Assembly: GCF_013266735.1 (NCBI RefSeq)
Contig: NZ_JABSNU010000017.1
Location: forward strand, 1 to 64,000
Reading direction: 5' to 3'
Source of the DNA: Pedobacter foliorum
Lineage (GTDB): Bacteria > Bacteroidota > Bacteroidia > Sphingobacteriales > Sphingobacteriaceae
Length of the DNA stretch: 64,000 bases
In this document: one piece after another, positions 45,920 through 54,642 of the stretch
How positions within the stretch are numbered: the stretch's first letter is position 1
Layout of the letters: each line of letters opens with the position of its first letter
Notes under the pieces: generated by a model
The model's database searches: none
Seen by the model: the letters and a program-made list of their open reading frames with translations, nothing else
Told to the model about the DNA's origin: nothing
Position numbers and translations under genes: made by a program

Positions 45920-46564
45920 ATGAATTCAGCAAGTCATACCAGCACACCTACATTAAGCGACGAAGAAATTATTAAACGTGTAACGCAGGGCGAGAAACAC
46001 TTGTATAAGAACCTGATACGTAAGTATAATTTGCGTTTATACAGAATAGGTATGTCTATTGTTAATGATGATGCTGAAGTAGAAGATATCATGCAGACTA
46101 CTTATCTGAATGCATATTCACAACTGGCAACCTTCCAAAACAAGTCAAGCTTTAACACCTGGCTTACGAGGATACTGATCAATGAAAGTCTGCTGCACAA
46201 GAAAAAAAGCATAAAACGTAATCAACTGGCAATGGCCTCCGAGAAAGAAGATCTTCACAATGACACTCCATTAAAAAACCTTATGAATAAAGAATTAAAG
46301 GCGATACTTGAAAAAGCCGTTTCCAATCTTCCGGAGAAATATAGACTGGTATTTGTGATGCGCGAAATTGAAGAAATGAGCACACAGGAAACAATGGATG
46401 TTCTTGACTTAGGCGAGTCGAACGTAAAGATAAGGCTAACACGCGCAAAAGAAATGTTACGAAATGAGCTGAGCGATTACTATAAAACCACCCAGCTCTT
46501 CGAATTTAATCTTATACGTTGTGATAAAGTTGCCAATTTTGTAATGGCTAAGATAAATCCTTAA
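45920..46564 (+). CDS. ECF-type RNA polymerase sigma factor
   Basis: 214 residues: region 2 (NLRLYRIGMSIVNDDAEVEDIMQTTYLNAYSQL, split here by description) and region 4 (LPEKYRLVFVMREIEEMST with the downstream HTH). Unlike the sigma factor at 22301, no FecR or anti-sigma gene is adjacent, so its control is unknown. It is convergent with the META-domain gene, five bases apart. The C-terminal ~25 residues after the HTH are extra. Confidence 0.9.
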   Translation: MNSASHTSTPTLSDEEIIKRVTQGEKHLYKNLIRKYNLRLYRIGMSIVNDDAEVEDIMQTTYLNAYSQLATFQNKSSFNTWLTRILINESLLHKKKSIKRNQLAMASEKEDLHNDTPLKNLMNKELKAILEKAVSNLPEKYRLVFVMREIEEMSTQETMDVLDLGESNVKIRLTRAKEMLRNELSDYYKTTQLFEFNLIRCDKVANFVMAKINP

Positions 46565-46568
46565 TAAG

Positions 46569-47249
46569 TTACGGAGTATCTAGCGGAGCCATACCAAACA
46601 TTAAAACCAAACGGTTATTCTCGTAAAAATTCAGTGTTTGCTCAGCAACGTCATATTTAAAAGTTTTATCACTTATCAGTTTTAAAAAGTCATTTTCCAA
46701 TTTAGTTCTTTCTTCATCGGCACATGCCATCAAAGTGCTACCCATTTGCTTAAATGTAAGCTTACCATCGCCTTTCTCATACGAACCGAAGAAAGAATTA
46801 CATCCGGCAGAACCATTAACCCTTCCCTTTTCCTTATCAAAAATGATAAACGCAGGTGATTGTTCCTGAGTTACGCCATTCATCTGAATCAGTTTCCATT
46901 TGTGCTTAACAACAAAACCCCAATCAGAAGTTACTACAGGCATCTTCTGTTTCTTTAATACTCTTTTTAGTTTATAAGTATAGATTGATGCATCAGCAGG
47001 AACATTTGCTCTCTTGGTACGGGTAACCAATAATACATAACGATAACCAGGCTTATAATTAAAACCGGAGATGTTACTATAAAACAGCTCCCAACTTTTA
47101 CTATTTTTATATTTTACCTGAAAGCAGGTTTGTGGGGCTACACCAGTACAACTGGCACGATCTTCTTTAACCACAAGTCTTATTACATCGGCTGCATTTG
47201 CATAAGCAGAAATTCCAAACAGCATTAAAATAATTAGTATTCTTTTCAT
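46569..47249 (-). CDS. Exported DUF4377/META-domain protein
   Basis: 226 residues with signal peptide (cleavage near ANAADV). Residues ~25-105 fit DUF4377 (VKEDRASCTGVAPQTCFQV, YRYVLLVTR); residues ~115-220 are a META/HslJ domain (GSAGCNSFFGSYE, MGSTLMACADEE, YENNRLVLMF). META proteins are periplasmic and linked to stress or antibiotic tolerance in other bacteria; the role here is unknown. It has a near-consensus -7 box upstream (CATCTTTG, minus). Confidence 0.8.
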   Translation of the reverse strand: MKRILIILMLFGISAYANAADVIRLVVKEDRASCTGVAPQTCFQVKYKNSKSWELFYSNISGFNYKPGYRYVLLVTRTKRANVPADASIYTYKLKRVLKKQKMPVVTSDWGFVVKHKWKLIQMNGVTQEQSPAFIIFDKEKGRVNGSAGCNSFFGSYEKGDGKLTFKQMGSTLMACADEERTKLENDFLKLISDKTFKYDVAEQTLNFYENNRLVLMFGMAPLDTP

Positions 47250-47377
47250 TGTGTTGTGTATTAATATTTAGTACAAAGATGCAACCAATAGACCGTTTCC
47301 ATAAATATAAGATTTTCTTGTCTCATGATTCCTAAGATTTTTCTACATTAGAGAACACACTCAAATGAAAAACTACT

Positions 47378-48016
47378 ATGAAAAGCAAGCCTCTCCTTAT
47401 GCTTGGTTTATTACTAAGCTTTAGTTTAATAGCCAAATCGCAAACCATTACCAGTGCCCATTTTAGGATATCAGATACAGAGAAAGGAGTCAGATCTGTT
47501 GAATTAACTATAAACAATATCTTTATTATTGGCTTAAGTGCAAATGGCAATATCTCTTACGTTCATGAAGCAGAAGGAGCCCTCCCCGAATATATTAGCG
47601 ATTTGGAACATGACGATGATGGCGACCTAAAGCAAGTTGCAAACCAAAAAATAGAATATTATGATCATTTTGACAATTCTAAATCAGGAAAAATAAAATG
47701 GATTGGTGCTGTCAAAATTGACTACTATGACAATTTTGACCTACAAGCCCCACTTGGCAAAATAAAATCTATTGGCAATATTAAGTTTGTTTACAACAAT
47801 GATTACAATATCCATGATAAATTCGGAACACTAAAATCAATAGGTGATATTCAAATTGCTTACAATAACGCTTTCGATATTCATGATCCTGAAGATAAAG
47901 TTAAGTCAATAGGAAATGTAAAAATAGCCTATTTCAATTCCTTTGATGCGCAAAGACTGTTTGGCAAGGTAAAATCAATAAAAGGAAACAGCAAAAAAGT
48001 GTACGTTACAAAATAA
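47378..48016 (+). CDS. Exported protein with 23-residue tandem repeats
   Basis: 212 residues with signal peptide (cleavage near AKSQT). From residue ~83 to the end it is built of about six repeats; KIKWIG 105, KIKSIG 128, TLKSIG 151, KVKSIG 174 and KVKSIK 197 fall at an exact 23-residue period, each followed by an aromatic Y-x-x-x-[FY] block. Alternating hydrophobic residues suggest a beta-hairpin or solenoid. I do not recognise the family. It is followed directly by rnpB on the same strand. Confidence 0.75.
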   Translation: MKSKPLLMLGLLLSFSLIAKSQTITSAHFRISDTEKGVRSVELTINNIFIIGLSANGNISYVHEAEGALPEYISDLEHDDDGDLKQVANQKIEYYDHFDNSKSGKIKWIGAVKIDYYDNFDLQAPLGKIKSIGNIKFVYNNDYNIHDKFGTLKSIGDIQIAYNNAFDIHDPEDKVKSIGNVKIAYFNSFDAQRLFGKVKSIKGNSKKVYVTK

Positions 48017-48043
48017 CCGGCGTTAATATTATAAATTCTATTG

Positions 48044-48051
48044 TATCTTTG
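48044..48051 (+). promoter_or_regulatory. -7 promoter box of rnpB
   Basis: TATCTTTG, an exact TAnnTTTG match, ends about seven bases before the predicted RNase P RNA 5' end, which is the expected spacing. Confidence 0.7.
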
Positions 48052-48057
48052 GCGCAA

Positions 48058-48429
48058 ATGCAAGCCGTTCTATCGCTGCGATTTTATATCGGAGAGGAAA
48101 GTCCGGGCAACACAGAGCATCTCGCTTCCTAACGGGAAGAGGTTTGGGGGTGAACACCCGAATTATGGAAAGTGCCGCAGAAAGCATACCGCCGATGGCT
48201 TTTAAGCACAGGTAAGGTTGAAAACGTGAGGTAAGAGCTCACGATTTTTCCGGGCGATCGGAGAACTGGTAAACCCCGGGAGTTGAAAGACCAAATAGGC
48301 TAACGCATGTAGGGCTGCTCGTCCGATGTTAGTGGGTAGGTCGTTAGAGATAAATGGCAACATTTATACTGGATTAATGATAGAAGACATGAGTAATCGT
48401 GTTACAGAACCCGGCTTACAGGCTTGCAT
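48058..48429 (+). ncRNA. rnpB: RNase P RNA (bacterial type A)
   Basis: About 372 nt. The 5' end ATGCAAGCC pairs with the 3' end GGCTTGCAT to form helix P1. The universally conserved core GAGGAAAGTCCGGGC lies at 48092-48106, and the 3' conserved ACAGAACCCGGCTTAC near 48405. A T-rich stretch follows at 48430. It is the catalytic RNA that matures tRNA 5' ends. The ends are set by P1 pairing and are accurate to a few bases. Confidence 0.95.
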
Positions 48430-48536
48430 TTTAATTTTTTATTGGACATGTATCAGTTTCGTAACTTTAAAAAAATACTTTTTAAGCTGAAAAATAATAT
48501 ATTAGCACTGGATAATAAGAAGATTTAGCATACTAT

Positions 48537-49946
48537 ATGGCAAAATTGTTGATAATTGATGATGAGAGAGCGATAAGAAGTACTTTACGTGAAATCTTAG
48601 AATACGAAAACTATGAAGTTGACGATATTGACAATGGTGTAGATGGGTTAGAACTCATTAAAAAGAAGAAATACGACCTTGTTCTGTGCGATATCAAAAT
48701 GAATAAGATGGACGGCATGGAGGTGCTAGAACAAGCACTGGCTTACAGCCCGGATCTTCCATTCATTATGATTTCAGGGCACGGCACCGTTGAAACTGCA
48801 ATAGAAGCGAGCAAAAAAGGGGCGTTTGATTTTATATCAAAACCACCCGATTTAAATAGGCTGCTAATTACGGTTAGAAATGCGCTAGACAGAGGTACTT
48901 TAGTTACTGAAACTAAAGTATTAAAGAGAAAGGTTAGCAAAACAAGAGATATTTTAGGTAGCTCTGAAAATATCAATAAGATAAAGGAAACCATTGAACG
49001 CGTTGCTCCTACCGAAGCAAGGGTATTAATTACCGGAGCAAACGGAAGTGGAAAAGAACTCGTTGCACGTTGGTTACACGAAAAATCTAATCGTGCTGAT
49101 AGTCCTCTTATTGAAGTTAACTGTGCCGCAATCCCATCTGAACTTATTGAAAGTGAATTGTTTGGTCACGAAAAAGGCTCATTCACTTCAGCTGTAAAAC
49201 AACGTATTGGTAAGTTTGAACTGGCCAATGGTGGTACACTATTTTTAGATGAAATTGGCGACATGAGTCTTTCTGCTCAGGCAAAAGTTTTACGCGCACT
49301 ACAAGAGCACAAAATTACTCGTGTAGGTGGCGAAAAAGAGCTTGAAGTTAACGTTCGTGTACTTGCTGCAACAAACAAAAACCTCCTAAAAGAAATAGAA
49401 GATGGTAATTTCCGTTTGGATTTATACCACCGTTTAAATGTGATAAACATTCACGTTCCTCATTTAAGTGAGCGCGTTGATGATATCCCTGAAATTGCGC
49501 AGAATTTCCTTGAAGAAATTTGTAAAGAATATGGTATGCCGGTTAAAAAGATCAGCGAAAATGCCATGTCTGCATTGCAAGCCCTACCATGGACAGGTAA
49601 TGTTAGGGAATTACATAATATGATTGAACGTTTGATCATTTTAAGTGATAAAATCATTACAGATTATGATGTAACTGCATTTGCTAATCCAGGTGGAGGA
49701 ACAAATATAGGTGCAGCAGGCAGTATACCAAATGGATCTGCTCAAAGTAACACATCTCCAGCTACGGCTTATGATAAATTCACCAACTTTCAGGATTACA
49801 AAGACTATGCTGAAAAGGAATTCATCAAGTTTAAATTAGAAAAGAACAACTGGAATGTTTCTAAAACTGCAGATGATATAGATATCCAGCGCAGTCACTT
49901 GTATAGTAAGATTGAGAAATTCGGATTAAAAAGATCCGCAGAATAG
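48537..49946 (+). CDS. NtrC-family sigma-54-dependent response regulator
   Basis: 469 residues: receiver domain (LLIIDDERAIRST, phospho-Asp in LVLCDIKMNKMDG), AAA+ sigma-54 activation domain (ANGSGKELVARWLHEKS Walker A, ELFGHEKGSFTSA GAFTGA-type loop, GGTLFLDEIGDMS Walker B), and a C-terminal Fis-type HTH (WNVSKTADDIDIQRSHLYSK). The loop reads GSFTSA rather than GAFTGA, a common variant. No partner kinase is adjacent. A strong terminator follows. Confidence 0.95.
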   Translation: MAKLLIIDDERAIRSTLREILEYENYEVDDIDNGVDGLELIKKKKYDLVLCDIKMNKMDGMEVLEQALAYSPDLPFIMISGHGTVETAIEASKKGAFDFISKPPDLNRLLITVRNALDRGTLVTETKVLKRKVSKTRDILGSSENINKIKETIERVAPTEARVLITGANGSGKELVARWLHEKSNRADSPLIEVNCAAIPSELIESELFGHEKGSFTSAVKQRIGKFELANGGTLFLDEIGDMSLSAQAKVLRALQEHKITRVGGEKELEVNVRVLAATNKNLLKEIEDGNFRLDLYHRLNVINIHVPHLSERVDDIPEIAQNFLEEICKEYGMPVKKISENAMSALQALPWTGNVRELHNMIERLIILSDKIITDYDVTAFANPGGGTNIGAAGSIPNGSAQSNTSPATAYDKFTNFQDYKDYAEKEFIKFKLEKNNWNVSKTADDIDIQRSHLYSKIEKFGLKRSAE

Positions 49947-49951
49947 CAAAA

Positions 49952-49980
49952 AAGCTCCTGACAAAATCAGGAGCTTTTTT
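49952..49980 (+). terminator. Intrinsic terminator after the NtrC-like gene
   Basis: A 10-bp perfect stem (AAGCTCCTGA with TCAGGAGCTT), five-base loop, then a T-run. It begins six bases after the stop codon. Confidence 0.9.
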
Positions 49981-49993
49981 ATTATTATTCTCA

Positions 49994-50079
49994 TCGTCAT
50001 CCTGAATTTATTTCAGGACCCCTCAAGAGAAAGAAAGCCTAGCTAGTGCGAGGTCCTGAAATAAATTCAGGAAGACGAT
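49994..50079. repeat. Palindromic intergenic element, copy 2
   Basis: Outer arms TCGTCATCCTGAATTTATTT / AAATAAATTCAGGAAGACGA (one mismatch) flank a ~35-bp loop with CTCAAGAGAAAG and GCTAGTGCGAG. It lies between the convergent NtrC-like and ClC genes. A partial extra end (GGATGACGAT) occurs at 50091. Confidence 0.8.
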
Positions 50080-50100
50080 ACTATTCCGCAGGATGACGAT

Positions 50101-51885
50101 TTATTCCATATAATCGGCTTGCCTGCTCAACAAAGCCCTATACTTATTAAAAATAGCTGTCTTAGATACAAACCCCAGATAAGCTCCGCTTTCATCCAAT
50201 ACAGGCAACAACCAGGCGTTTTCCTTTTCCATTTTCTCTAACACCTTCTTTAGAGGATCAGAAACCTTTACAGTATCAGGTGCCGATTGCATCAAGTCAT
50301 TTACAGAAAGATTATCCTCTTCAGTAATCTTCCTTTTCAATACATCCTCAACAAAAACCAATCCTTTAAAACTCCTGTCAGTACTTACCACTGGAAATAG
50401 ATTTCTCTTAGAATGCAGAATCTCGGGCATTCTTGCAGAAACCAAATCATCTTCATTTAACTCGAGATAATCACGCTCAACAAGATATCTAAGTTTCATC
50501 ATGTTAAGAACAGTGGTATCCTTATCTTCATGCGACATCAACTCCCCTTTCTCTGCCAAAGGCTTGGTATAGATTGAGTATTTATTTGCACTGCGGTTAA
50601 TCAAATAAGAGATCGCAGAGGTAATCATCAATGGAACCATTAAAACGTAGCCACCAGTAATCTCAGCAATCAAAAATATACCGGTAAGTGGCGCATGCAT
50701 AATTGCACTTAATGATGCTGCCATACCTGCTACTATGAAATTGGCAACATTCAAATGAGCAATACCCAAAGTGTTTGCAGAATGTGCCACAACAAAACCT
50801 ATTAAACCACCTATCACCAAACTAGGAGCAAAAATACCCCCGTTTCCACCTGCTCCTAAAGTAATTAGGGTAGCACATGATTTAGCGAAAATGGTGATTA
50901 CTGTAAAAAGTATAACCAGCCATGGCAAACTACTATACTCAGAGAATATACTATTAGTCATCACCGTTGTATAATTCCCACCAATCAAATTCTTAATGGT
51001 GATATATCCCTCCCCATACAATGTAGGAAATAAAAATACCATTAAACCCAGCATCAAGCCACCAACAACCACACGTTTATACGGATGATTAATTTTATAA
51101 AAGAATGATTTAATGAATGAATTTGCCTTAGTAAAATAGATAGAGAAAAGGCCAATAAGTACAGCTAGCAATACGTAGTACCCCAATGCATTCATCCTCC
51201 AGCCTTCAGTTACCAAATAGAAAAGTTGCTCATTAAAGAAGAACCTTGCTACTACAGCTGCTGTTGCCGAGGCTAGCAATAAAGGAATAAAAGCAGGTAT
51301 GGTAAACTCCGGAAGCAAGATCTCTATTGCAAATACAATCCCTGCAATAGGACTGTTAAAAGCGGCTGATATTCCGGCCGCGGCACCACATGCCAAGAGC
51401 ATGGTAGTTTCGCGGTAAGACAACCCTAAAAACCTGCCTACTACAGAACCAATACCCGACCCACTGGTTACAATTGGAGCCTCTAAACCTGTAGAGCCTC
51501 CAAAACCTACAGTTAAAGCCGCTGTAATAATCTGCGAATAGATATTATGAGGCTCAACCTTACTGGATTTTTTAGAAATGGTATAAAGCAAAGGCGTTAA
51601 CCCTGTTTCAAACTTCCCCTTCCTTATAAACCTCCTTACATACATTACCGAAAGAAGTATCCCTATAAAAGGGAAAAAGAAGTATAGGTAATATTTGTAC
51701 TGCCAGTGAAAACCAGTCTGTAAAAAATCCTCTATATGATGGGTTAACGTTTTTAAAAGTGCAGCTGCAAGACCGGCGAGAACACCAACAATCAATGCGG
51801 CAATAACCAGAAAATTACGGTTAGAAATTTTAGTTTTCCGGTATTGGTTAATTGAATCTACATAATTTACCAGCCGTACATACAT
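50101..51885 (-). CDS. Second ClC-family protein with CBS domains
   Basis: 594 residues. Gating Glu lies in GLEAP (E135); the third motif is GGIFAP, the classic form. The first motif, GSGIP in standard ClC, is replaced by ETGLTPL, so the selectivity filter is atypical. Two C-terminal CBS domains follow. It diverges from the ClC at 26206, which has GHGIP and GGTLAP, so the two are unlikely to be redundant. It precedes nothing obvious on its strand; rluA ends 11 bp upstream of its start codon. Confidence 0.9.
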   Translation of the reverse strand: MYVRLVNYVDSINQYRKTKISNRNFLVIAALIVGVLAGLAAALLKTLTHHIEDFLQTGFHWQYKYYLYFFFPFIGILLSVMYVRRFIRKGKFETGLTPLLYTISKKSSKVEPHNIYSQIITAALTVGFGGSTGLEAPIVTSGSGIGSVVGRFLGLSYRETTMLLACGAAAGISAAFNSPIAGIVFAIEILLPEFTIPAFIPLLLASATAAVVARFFFNEQLFYLVTEGWRMNALGYYVLLAVLIGLFSIYFTKANSFIKSFFYKINHPYKRVVVGGLMLGLMVFLFPTLYGEGYITIKNLIGGNYTTVMTNSIFSEYSSLPWLVILFTVITIFAKSCATLITLGAGGNGGIFAPSLVIGGLIGFVVAHSANTLGIAHLNVANFIVAGMAASLSAIMHAPLTGIFLIAEITGGYVLMVPLMITSAISYLINRSANKYSIYTKPLAEKGELMSHEDKDTTVLNMMKLRYLVERDYLELNEDDLVSARMPEILHSKRNLFPVVSTDRSFKGLVFVEDVLKRKITEEDNLSVNDLMQSAPDTVKVSDPLKKVLEKMEKENAWLLPVLDESGAYLGFVSKTAIFNKYRALLSRQADYME

Positions 51886-51895
51886 AACTTACCTT

Positions 51896-52618
51896 TTATG
51901 CGTCAAATTTATCTAGTAGTTTGATCAACGTAGCAAAATCCTTAGGATATGGTGCATCAATAACGATATCCTTATCATCAAGTCCTTTAAACACCAAGTG
52001 ACGGGCATGCAAAGCAAAACGCTTCATGATGGGTTGCTCCTCATCGTCTTTTGCTATACGATATCCCTTTTTCATTGTCGATAAGTATACAGGCTTACCT
52101 TTATACATATGATCTCCAACAATAGCCGCACGTTGCGTTGCCAGGTGGATACGAATCTGGTGCATACGACCAGTTATTGGCTTACACTCTACTAAAGTAT
52201 AGTGACGATAGTTTTTGATAGAATTAAAATACGTTTCAGCGCGTTTTCCTTCTTTACGATCTATGGTTACACTCTTGTTCCCATCATTTAAAATAGGAAG
52301 ATCGATAAACAAGTCTTTGAACATAAACTGCCCATCAACAACAGCATGATAAACCTTATTAACTTTACGCTTTTCGAATTGCATTGCTACAGAGCGATAA
52401 GCTTCAGGAGTTTTTGCAATGATGATTGCACCTGAGGTTTCCTTGTCTAAACGGTGACAAACCTGGGCATCAGAACTATATTGCTTAGCAAGACGTAAGA
52501 TATTTACTTCACCAGAACCGCCGCGCTCATCTAAAGAGGCAACAAAAGGTGGTTTATTTACAACGATATAATCATCGTTTTCGAAGAGGATAATGTCTTT
52601 AAATGAAGGATATTTCAA
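51896..52618 (-). CDS. RluA-family pseudouridine synthase, TTG start
   Basis: 240 residues. The catalytic motif HRLDKETSG and the downstream ITGRMHQIRIHL segment mark the RluA/RsuA superfamily; it modifies rRNA or tRNA uridines. There is no ATG at the N-terminus: MKYPSF is encoded from TTG at 52618. The frame stays open upstream to a stop at 52703-52705, so translation could begin further out at a non-ATG codon. A structured leader with its own -7 box lies upstream. Confidence 0.85.
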   Translation of the reverse strand: MKYPSFKDIILFENDDYIVVNKPPFVASLDERGGSGEVNILRLAKQYSSDAQVCHRLDKETSGAIIIAKTPEAYRSVAMQFEKRKVNKVYHAVVDGQFMFKDLFIDLPILNDGNKSVTIDRKEGKRAETYFNSIKNYRHYTLVECKPITGRMHQIRIHLATQRAAIVGDHMYKGKPVYLSTMKKGYRIAKDDEEQPIMKRFALHARHLVFKGLDDKDIVIDAPYPKDFATLIKLLDKFDA

Positions 52619-52646
52619 TTCAGTGTTTTTTTCAGAAGTAACTAGT

Positions 52647-52729
52647 GCATTCCAGCCTGTAAAGATGCCATTGAGCTCATTAACTACAGTGTAGTAAAAA
52701 GCTCAATGATCTTCCAGAATGCAAAAGTA
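52647..52729 (-). promoter_or_regulatory. Structured leader and -7 box upstream of the RluA-like gene
   Basis: On the minus strand, TACTTTTG (52729-52722) is a -7 box, followed by GCATTC, then CATTGAGCT and its complement AGCTCAATG around ACTACACTGTAGT, and finally GAATGC. Three nested stems can form in the first ~75 transcribed bases before the TTG start. Candidate cis-regulatory leader or small RNA; no known riboswitch class recognised. Confidence 0.45.
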
Positions 52730-53419
52730 CTAAGAAAGTTCGAATTTATACCCCACTCCTTTTACAGTAGCAACATAAGTTTCGCCTAACTTCTCACGTA
52801 ACTTGCGAATGTGTACATCAATTGTACGATTAGTAACCACTACAGAGTCTTCCCAAATGTTCTTCAAGATAGATTCTCTGGTATATACTTTACCTGGTTT
52901 AGAGGCCAATAGATAAAGTAATTCAAATTCTTTTTTAGCTAAAATTACCTTTTTCCCTGCCTGATAAACAAGATAAGCTTCTCTGTCAATTACCAGATCC
53001 CCTATTTCAACCTTGTTATCAGAAACCTCATCACCACTCGAATTTCTTCTTAATATTGCGTTAATACGACTTACCAATGCACGTGGCTTAATAGGTTTAG
53101 CGATATAATCATCTGCGCCAACATTAAACCCGGCTATTTCCGAATATTCCTCACTACGTGCTGTTAAAAACACCATAAAGGTATTTTTAAACTCAGGGAT
53201 AGCCCTCATTAACCTACATGCCTCAATGCCATCCATCTTAGGCATCATGATATCCAGGATAATTAAATCAGGGTGTACCTTCTTTGCAATCGTAATGCCT
53301 TCCTGACCATTATTGGCTAAGAAAACCTGATATCCTTCTTTTTTTAAGTTATACTCTATTAACTCTAAAATATCTGGTTCGTCATCAACAATAAGTATCT
53401 TCTGTTTTACGGCGCTCAT
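52730..53419 (-). CDS. PhoB/OmpR-type response regulator
   Basis: 229 residues: receiver (ILIVDDEPDILELIEYN, phospho-Asp in LIILDIMMPKMDG, conserved Lys in YIAKPIK) and winged-helix output domain (LTKKEFELL-like LAKKEFELLYLLAS, VTNRTIDVHIRKLREKLG, VKGVGYKF). Closest in form to PhoB/PhoP. No kinase gene is adjacent. Three TTAAC direct repeats at 11-bp spacing lie 48-75 bp upstream of its ATG and could be its own operator. Confidence 0.94.
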   Translation of the reverse strand: MSAVKQKILIVDDEPDILELIEYNLKKEGYQVFLANNGQEGITIAKKVHPDLIILDIMMPKMDGIEACRLMRAIPEFKNTFMVFLTARSEEYSEIAGFNVGADDYIAKPIKPRALVSRINAILRRNSSGDEVSDNKVEIGDLVIDREAYLVYQAGKKVILAKKEFELLYLLASKPGKVYTRESILKNIWEDSVVVTNRTIDVHIRKLREKLGETYVATVKGVGYKFELS

Positions 53420-53466
53420 AGCTTTAATTATTTGTTACGAAATTAGGTAATCAATTATAATATACC

Positions 53467-53493
53467 GTTAAACTCATGTTAACAAATTGTTAA
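53467..53493 (-). promoter_or_regulatory. Three TTAAC direct repeats at 11-bp spacing (Pho-box-like)
   Basis: GTTAA at 53467, 53478 and 53489 on the plus strand reads TTAACA-N5-TTAACA-N5-TTAAC on the minus strand. The 11-bp period is the hallmark of OmpR/PhoB-family binding, and TTAACA repeats match the Bacillus PhoP box. Its place upstream of the PhoB-like gene suggests autoregulation (inference). Confidence 0.55.
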
Positions 53494-53524
53494 TACAACC
53501 ATGTATATTAACATGAATTTAGGG

Positions 53525-54634
53525 TTAGCGTAAAGTTTTATTTAAAAACGTCTCAAGCTCCTCTCCACGAAGGTTTTTTGCAATAATCGTGCCTTTTGGA
53601 TCTATAATAAATGAGCTTGGAATAGCTTCTATTTGATACATTCTAACTGTTGAACCTTCAAAATCACTCAATTCACTAGCGTGACTCCATGTTAATTTAT
53701 CATCAGCAATAGCTTTTTTCCATGCCGCAGGGTCTTTATCTAACGAAATACCCAAGATGGTAAAGTTCTTATCTTTATAAGTATTATAAGCTTTAACTAC
53801 GTTTGGATTCTCTTGTCTGCATGGCATGCACCACGAAGCCCAAAAATCAAGCAACACATACTTTCCTTTAAAATCAGATAATTTAATTGGCTTTCCATCA
53901 ATACCGGTTATCGTAAATTCTGGTGCCGGCTGACCAACCTGAACTGCTTTTAAGCTCGACATTCTCTTTAAAAATTCAGTTACAGCAGCATTGTCATTAA
54001 AGTTACCTTTAATTTTTTCAGAGTAAGCCACCATTTCTTTCTCATACTCTGCCGGATTTAACAGGTTCATTGCATAAAAACCAGCTAAAGACGCTGTGTT
54101 ATCCTGAGCAAATTTCAATACTGCTTTATTCAATCCATCAATTTCAGCAGTATATTGAGGTCTCATTTGCTCCATAATCTCTTCTCTCTTGGTTGGTTGA
54201 GCAGATACTGCTTGATCAAACTGAGATTGTATTGCGGCAATTTTAGTCATGTACTCATGCTTAACTGTATTTAATTCTTGTAATTTATCAGCTTCAGCAG
54301 CACCTGATGTGTTATATGCTAATGATTTGTCGGCCAGATCAGCAGTGATTTTAATTTCATCACCATTCTTTGCAATAATCATGTATTCATTACTTCCTGC
54401 AGAAATTCTAAAGAAATCTGCTCCCGGTGTAGCGTGAGTAAACTTAAACTCGCCTTTTTCAGAAAGCACAGTTGAATCTAATGGCAATGCATTGTCTTTT
54501 TGCAAACCAAATAAATACACTTTGCTTTTTGGAGCAGCATTTTTGAACTCTCCATTAATTACAAACTTACTTTTATCCTTACATGCTGCAAAAGCCACAC
54601 ACAATACCAATATATACCCAATACGTTTCATCAT
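53525..54634 (-). CDS. TlpA-like thioredoxin lipoprotein with DUF4369 domain
   Basis: 369 residues, lipobox VAFAACKDK. N-terminal DUF4369 domain (VINGEFKNAAPKSKVYL), helical middle, and C-terminal AhpC/TSA-TlpA thioredoxin domain with the active site WASWCMPCRQ (C-M-P-C). A periplasm-facing disulfide reductase, typical of Bacteroidota. The start could be 54634 or the next Met at 54631. It lies eight bases downstream of gatB and may be co-transcribed. Confidence 0.92.
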   Translation of the reverse strand: MMKRIGYILVLCVAFAACKDKSKFVINGEFKNAAPKSKVYLFGLQKDNALPLDSTVLSEKGEFKFTHATPGADFFRISAGSNEYMIIAKNGDEIKITADLADKSLAYNTSGAAEADKLQELNTVKHEYMTKIAAIQSQFDQAVSAQPTKREEIMEQMRPQYTAEIDGLNKAVLKFAQDNTASLAGFYAMNLLNPAEYEKEMVAYSEKIKGNFNDNAAVTEFLKRMSSLKAVQVGQPAPEFTITGIDGKPIKLSDFKGKYVLLDFWASWCMPCRQENPNVVKAYNTYKDKNFTILGISLDKDPAAWKKAIADDKLTWSHASELSDFEGSTVRMYQIEAIPSSFIIDPKGTIIAKNLRGEELETFLNKTLR

Positions 54635-54642
54635 AATATTTA

